8,531 nt of DNA from JAWOGN01 sp046496815 (GTDB taxonomy: Bacteria > Desulfobacterota > DSM-4660 > Desulfatiglandales > Desulfatiglandaceae), in the NCBI GenBank assembly GCA_046496815.1, contig JAWOGN010000338.1, forward strand, positions 1 to 8,531. The letters run 5' to 3'. Below the pieces are notes generated by a model that worked only from the letters and a program-made list of their open reading frames with translations, made no database searches and had not been told where the DNA came from. Numbering within the stretch: the stretch's first letter is position 1; each line of letters opens with the position of its first letter. Shown piece by piece: positions 5,454-8,531 of the stretch. The translations under genes and the position numbers were made by a program.

Positions 5454-5942
5454 ATGAAACCCATACGTCTTTTTGTTCTCTTGATGGTCTGCGTCTTGTC
5501 CGCGCAGGCATTCGCCGGGGAGCACAGCAGAATTTCTTTATCTGACGGGAGTATCATTTACGGAGAAATCAAATCTTTTGCGGACGGCGTTTACACGGTG
5601 GAGTCGGCAGCCTTCGGCATCATAAAAATCCGTGAATCCGATATTCAAGAGATTCGCCCCGGGTCGAACCTCATCACCGGCAGGGAAAATATAAACCCGG
5701 TGGACCCGCCTGCGAAATCCGATTTGCGCGGACTCCAGGAACTGATGCGGGGGGATCCAGAGACGATGAACCTTGTTTTCGCCTTAGGGAATGATCCCGA
5801 GTTTCAGGAAATCCTAAAGGATCCTGATATCCTCAACGCCGTAAACACAGGCGACATTGCGTCACTTCTCTCCAATCCCAAGTTTATGCAGCTCCTCAAC
5901 AATCCCAAAATCCGAGAAATCCAGTCCAAAATTGCAGATTAA
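5454..5942 (+). CDS. Small exported protein with beta-barrel-like N-domain and STI1-like C-terminal repeat
   Basis: A 162-residue protein preceded by AGGA seven bases before the ATG. Residues 1-21 are a standard Sec signal peptide, with cleavage likely after AFA (position 21). Residues about 25-72 (ISLSDGSIIYGEIKSF, GIIKIRESDIQEIRPG) look like a small beta-barrel of the SH3/Sm-like kind often found in exported proteins of unknown role. Residues about 90-160 are helical and rich in DP and NP turns (MRGDPETMNLVFALGNDPEF, KDPDILNAV, NPKFMQLLNNPKIREIQ). This spacing resembles STI1-type motifs of cochaperones and ubiquilins, which bind hydrophobic segments. A periplasmic substrate- or partner-binding role is inference only. 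It follows the wall hydrolase on the same strand after 148 bp, so linkage is possible but not tight. No clear promoter or terminator was found in that gap. Confidence 0.75.
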   Translation: MKPIRLFVLLMVCVLSAQAFAGEHSRISLSDGSIIYGEIKSFADGVYTVESAAFGIIKIRESDIQEIRPGSNLITGRENINPVDPPAKSDLRGLQELMRGDPETMNLVFALGNDPEFQEILKDPDILNAVNTGDIASLLSNPKFMQLLNNPKIREIQSKIAD

Positions 5943-6059
5943 TTCCTGAAAACATTGCTGCCCAATGGCATGGGGAAACGGCCGACCCGATGTTGATAGG
6001 CGGATCTCACCTTCATGGGCCGTGCATAGACGGTTGAATTTCCGGAGGGAGTCGTCCCA

Positions 6060-6075
6060 AAGGCCCCGGCGCCTT
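6060..6075 (-). terminator. Possible weak terminator hairpin downstream of the ParA-type gene
   Basis: Read on the minus strand, a 5-bp stem AAGGC/GCCTT with a six-base G+C loop begins seven bases after the ParA stop codon and is followed by one further T and then GGG. The stem is short and the T-run minimal, so this is tentative. The rest of 5943-6082 shows nothing recognisable. Confidence 0.25.
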
Positions 6076-6082
6076 GCAAAAG

Positions 6083-6700
6083 CTACCGAACAATTTCCTT
6101 TGTCAGACTCAATATTTCATTTGCGGCTTCGCTGTTTGGCGCATATTCCAGGACGGAAAGACCGTCCGTCATCGCCTGCACATACGCGATGCGTTCGCAA
6201 ATCTCACTGTCAAAAATCATCATTTTGTATTGCTTCAAAAATTCTCTCACTTCCCGACCGATAGTCGTTCCGACGATTTTCTTGGATATCAGCAGTTTGG
6301 ATCTCAGTTTCTTGTTGTATTTCCTGATCTCTCTGATTAAGTCAATGATTTCCTTGCTCGCCCAAATATCAAGCGGACTCGGTGCGACGGGAACAATGGC
6401 CAGATTGGAACACAAGAGAATCGACTTGCTGATTCTGCCTGTGCCGGGGGGCGCGTCTATAACAACCATCTTATAGCGCTCCGAGACTTTCGCGATATTG
6501 CTATGAAAATTTGCCTTGGGATGGCGGACCACGGTAAACGCATTGTTTTCCGCAACGGATTGCCAGTGCAGGCTGCTTCCCTGCGGGTCCGCATCGATGA
6601 GCAGCGTCTTGTGGCCCCTTTGTGAAATCGCGTACGCCAGGTTCAAGGCGATGGTGGTTTTCCCCGTCCCACCTTTTTGATTGACCAAGGAAATAATCAT
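6083..6700 (-). CDS. Orphan ParA/ParF-type partition ATPase
   Basis: A 205-residue ATPase of the deviant Walker A class. KGGTGKTT (9-16) carries the signature lysine K9 and the P-loop lysine K14. DADPQGS (36-42) is the A' motif, and MVVIDAPPG around D82 is the Walker B. The short length with no N-terminal helix-turn-helix fits small plasmid-type ParF/type Ib ParA proteins, which form ATP-dependent patterns on the nucleoid to position DNA or other cargo. GGAGGT lies six bases before the ATG, an excellent ribosome binding site. No ParB/ParG-like gene or obvious centromere array is adjacent on either side, so it is an orphan in this window. Neighbouring integrase and restriction debris suggest it belongs to, or came with, a mobile element. 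MinD- or McdA-like cargo positioning is an alternative role. Confidence 0.88.
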   Translation of the reverse strand: MIISLVNQKGGTGKTTIALNLAYAISQRGHKTLLIDADPQGSSLHWQSVAENNAFTVVRHPKANFHSNIAKVSERYKMVVIDAPPGTGRISKSILLCSNLAIVPVAPSPLDIWASKEIIDLIREIRKYNKKLRSKLLISKKIVGTTIGREVREFLKQYKMMIFDSEICERIAYVQAMTDGLSVLEYAPNSEAANEILSLTKEIVR

Positions 6701-6755
6701 ATTTTACCTCCGATCTTTGGGTTGATTGTCACATAATCGCCTCCCCACTGGTGTA

Positions 6756-6782
6756 TTTGTACTTTTTTGAACCACTTGTCAA
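6756..6782 (-). promoter_or_regulatory. Candidate promoter for the ParA-type gene
   Basis: On the minus strand a perfect TTGACA (6777-6782) is followed after 15 bp by TACAAA (6756-6761). The spacing is short and the -10 is four of six, so strength is uncertain. It lies 56-82 bp upstream of the ATG, leaving a leader of roughly 50 nt. That leader contains an imperfect palindrome GATTGTCACATAATC (6724-6738), which could be an autoregulatory site. Confidence 0.45.
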
Positions 6783-7036
6783 GTCTGTTATCCCGCTTTC
6801 GGTCCAGCGTTCTCAACGACTTCCAGAGAAGACGCCAGGTGCGAAGAAGATTTTCCTCCGGGGTTTGCCTCCCTCCGGCAGGCTGTCCCGGAATGAAGTG
6901 TAAGCCCCCGCTGCCGTTCCACGGAATGAGTTAATCCTTTGCGGCCTTCTCAAAGAGATTTCAAAAGTCTTCAGTGCACCCTTTCAAGGCGCTAAACTCA
7001 TAGAAAACCTGCTGAGATTGAAAGGACAGATCCTAA
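6783..7036. other. Intergenic stretch without a supported gene
   Basis: Between the ParA promoter and the integrase fragment I see no recognisable gene. A plus-strand frame is open from 6904 to 7080 (58 codons) but has no ATG and no known motif. Sequence near 6861-6896 is rich in CCTCC/CCGG and weakly self-complementary. The stretch may hold the decayed upstream half of the integrase or an old attachment region, but nothing proves it. Confidence 0.35.
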
Positions 7037-7323
7037 GGTATCTTCCAAATCCAAGAAGGAATGCTGCCAATGGTCTATAACGCACTAAAAGATCAGGCAG
7101 CCAGGACACGATTAAGAAGTAAGTGTGTCTTCCTGAATTTTGATGATCAGCCAATAGAGGCGGAAACATTGAGGAAAAATGCCCGGTCAAAAGCCCTCAA
7201 TAAGGCGAAACTTGGCTATCGCCCCATGATTCAGACCCGACACACTTTCGCCACCATGATGATTTCATCTGGGGAAAATTTGGGATGGGTTCAGAAGATG
7301 ATGGGCCATGCCTCGCTAAATCG
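7037..7323 (+). pseudogene. Tyrosine recombinase (phage-type integrase), C-terminal fragment truncated at both ends
   Basis: The frame opens after a TAA at 7034-7036. From MLPMVYNALKDQ at 7061 it resembles the catalytic domain of XerC-like phage integrases. RPMIQTRHTFATMMISSGE contains the second catalytic arginine, and GWVQKMMGHASLN the conserved GH motif. The N-terminal arm and core-binding domains and the first catalytic arginine are missing upstream. Just after MGHASLN, where the strand leading to the nucleophilic tyrosine should follow, the sequence switches to unrelated DNA near 7320, so the tyrosine is lost. The protein cannot be a working recombinase. The open frame continues with unrelated residues to 7384. 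The fragment marks a former mobile element or island end, and the break coincides with the start of the minus-strand gene debris to its right. Confidence 0.75.
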
Positions 7324-7324
7324 G

Positions 7325-7443
7325 ACAACCGCGCTACCAGCCATTCCGCCAGGCCGCGCCGGGTCCAGTACTTGCGGGGGCTAGGCGGCAGCTCCACCTC
7401 TACCGGCACAGACTCGCGATCAGCTTCATAGACCCGGGGTGCC
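7325..7443 (-). pseudogene. Fragment of an unnamed conserved protein
   Basis: On the minus strand a frame reads PRVYEADRESVPVEVELP, then PSPRKYWTRRGLAEWLVARL, before it runs into the antisense of the integrase fragment near 7325. I recall this VYEAD...YWTR(R/K)G(L/I)AEWLV.RL pattern from the N-terminal region of a widespread hypothetical protein, but I cannot give it a family name or function, and the recollection is not verified. It has no start codon of its own in context: upstream it abuts the broken Fic gene in a different frame near 7438. The piece is about 35-40 codons long and cannot be functional. It was apparently caught between two recombination junctions. Confidence 0.45.
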
Positions 7444-7611
7444 TTCGATATGGGTGGTGTGGTGCGCCTCCCGGATCAGCGGCTGTTCGCCCACCTCGCG
7501 CACCCAGTCGGCGGACAGCTGCGCCGCCTCCAAGAAGCCCCGCGCCCGTTCGATGCGGGTGATCGCCTGGGTCATGCGGTTGGTGATGGTGAAGCTCGGG
7601 TTAAAGCTCAT
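7438..7611 (-). pseudogene. Fic family protein, N-terminal fragment
   Basis: The ATG at 7611 follows a good GAAGGA ribosome binding site and lies 18 bp after the HsdR stop codon, so it was the next gene in that operon. Residues 1-58 carry the Fic N-terminal region: NPSFTITNRMTQAITRIERA, then LIREAHHTTHIEGT. The homologous sequence ends at T58; a stop follows three codons later at 7426-7428 in unrelated sequence. The whole Fic core with its HPFxxGNGR catalytic motif is absent, so no AMP- or phosphate-transferring activity can remain. Intact members transfer AMP or related groups to target proteins, and such genes are often carried beside type I restriction systems. Confidence 0.75.
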
Positions 7612-7629
7612 ATCTTCCTTCGCTACGCT

Positions 7630-8530
7630 CTACGACGCCATGCTGGCGTAGTAGGGTGACGGCACCGTTGGGTACGCCCGGAACACATGCACGCAAACCG
7701 CCTCTGTCTTGTCCCGCACGTCCTCCTCTGAATAGGTTTCCGGCAACCCGGTTTGCTCGCTCCAGAGATAATCCTGAATCGTCAGACGGACTGCGTCCCG
7801 GGTGGATTCCTTGTCGCGCCAATGATTGATCCGCAGTTTTTCCGCCTTGAGCGTTTCGAGCAGATCGACGGCCACGGCCTTGATGCGTTTGATTTCACCG
7901 GATGTCAGGTCCGGCTTCCTCAGCAAGTCGAATACGGCGAGACTTTCCTCATCGAGCCCTTCCCGCACGGCGCGGCTCTCTTCATCGTCCATCTCACCCA
8001 TGATCTGCAGAAGCGCTTCAAAGGTCTTCTCGATGGTCACCCGATCCTTCTCGCGGTTGTACTCGGCGACGATCTCCTCGTAATGCCTTTGGAAATCGGT
8101 CCGCAAGGGATTCTGCTGGAGCAGACGTTGCAGGCGTTGTTCGATGGCGGTTTTCAGATTCTGCACGGTGGTACGCTTGGCCGGGCTGCGCTCGAATTCC
8201 CGGCGCAACCGGTCGAAATCGATCTTGCTGATATCGTATGGTGGCGACTCTTCAGCAACAGCGGGTTGGTTCTGTGTCTCAATCGCCTCATCGACGACCT
8301 GATGCAGCTGGCGGATGATATCGGTGATGTCCGCCTGTTCCCGGTCCTGCGGTAGGCTTTTATAGACGATATTGATGGCGTCGAAGTCGCCCCGGCAAAT
8401 TGGCTTTCGCGCACACCCCCTTGAGCAGCGTCTCCATGGCCACGACGCCCGGTTGATCCTCGGCCAGACGTTTCCACTCGTGAAAAAGCTCGAACCGGCT
8501 GGTGACCGAGCCGAGTTTGGCATCCACCCC
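7630..8530 (-). pseudogene. hsdR: Type I restriction endonuclease subunit R, internally deleted and frameshifted
   Basis: Two parts of an HsdR protein lie in different frames. From 8530 down to about 8397 the frame reads TSRFELFHEWKRLAED, then GVVAMETLLKGVCAKANL. In intact HsdR proteins this segment lies before the helicase motor, between the nuclease and the first ATP-binding motif. At about 8388-8402 it jumps, with a frame change, to GDFDAINIVYKSL, then DREQADITDIIRQLHQVVDE and a long charged helical region ending ASMAS at the stop (7630-7632). That second part is the C-terminal helical domain that contacts the HsdM/HsdS complex. The Walker A (GxGKS), DEAD-type box and remaining helicase motifs that should lie between are gone, several hundred residues by recollection of the family. 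The product could not translocate DNA. The 5' part lies outside the window. The neighbour downstream was a Fic gene. The deletion could also be an assembly chimera. Confidence 0.78.
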
Positions 8531-8531
8531 G

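Noticed and set aside
6904..7080. Plus-strand open frame of 58 codons just before the integrase fragment
   Set aside because: It has no start codon of the usual kind, no ribosome binding site and no recognised motif, and it overlaps the integrase frame.
7318..7372. tRNA-Leu-like string on the minus strand (TGGCGGAATGGCTGGTAGCGCGG)
   Set aside because: There is no T-arm GTTCGAATCC-type sequence, acceptor stem or anticodon arm; the string is explained by codons for RGLAEWLVAR.
7753..8355. Plus-strand 200-codon open frame
   Set aside because: It is a shadow of the hsdR coding frame on the other strand, which shows clear family motifs.

Overview
The window looks like a chromosomal piece from a Gram-negative bacterium, most plausibly a member of the Desulfobacterota (deltaproteobacteria). 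That placement is an inference from the DUF2333 protein, the Fur-FeoA fusion, the style of the integrase and the mixed housekeeping/accessory layout. No rRNA or other decisive marker is present.

Left part (1-2105): the 3' half of a DUF2333 gene, then a small lipopolysaccharide-kinase-like (WaaP/InaA/RIO type) protein kinase gene, both on +. Convergent to them, on -, is a gene that joins a complete Fur-type iron/zinc regulator to a C-terminal FeoA (SH3-like) domain.

Middle part (2106-5942): two copies of a short repeat with no coding content lie in the same orientation at 2134-2355 and 4047-4293. The second is an intact miniature transposable element with 18-bp terminal inverted repeats starting GTAA and a perfect 8-bp target duplication, the signature of the IS66 family. 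The left end of each copy lies only 24-28 bp upstream of the start of a minus-strand gene: fur-feoA for copy 1, queF for copy 2. Between the copies lie a metallo-beta-lactamase-fold hydrolase and queF (preQ0 to preQ1 reduction in queuosine synthesis). To the right, a strong sigma70-type promoter drives an exported SPOR + NlpC/P60 cell-wall hydrolase. A small exported protein with a C-terminal STI1-like helical repeat follows.

Right part (5943-8531): a ParA-type ATPase gene without a ParB partner is followed by a block of broken genes. These are the C-terminal piece of a tyrosine recombinase, a piece of an unnamed conserved gene, the N-terminal piece of a Fic protein, and a type I restriction subunit (HsdR) that has lost its helicase motor through an internal deletion. 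This reads as a decayed or recombined mobile/defence island. I see no intact new defence system here. The most interesting signals are the repeat family placed against start codons, the Fur-FeoA fusion and the scrambled restriction locus.
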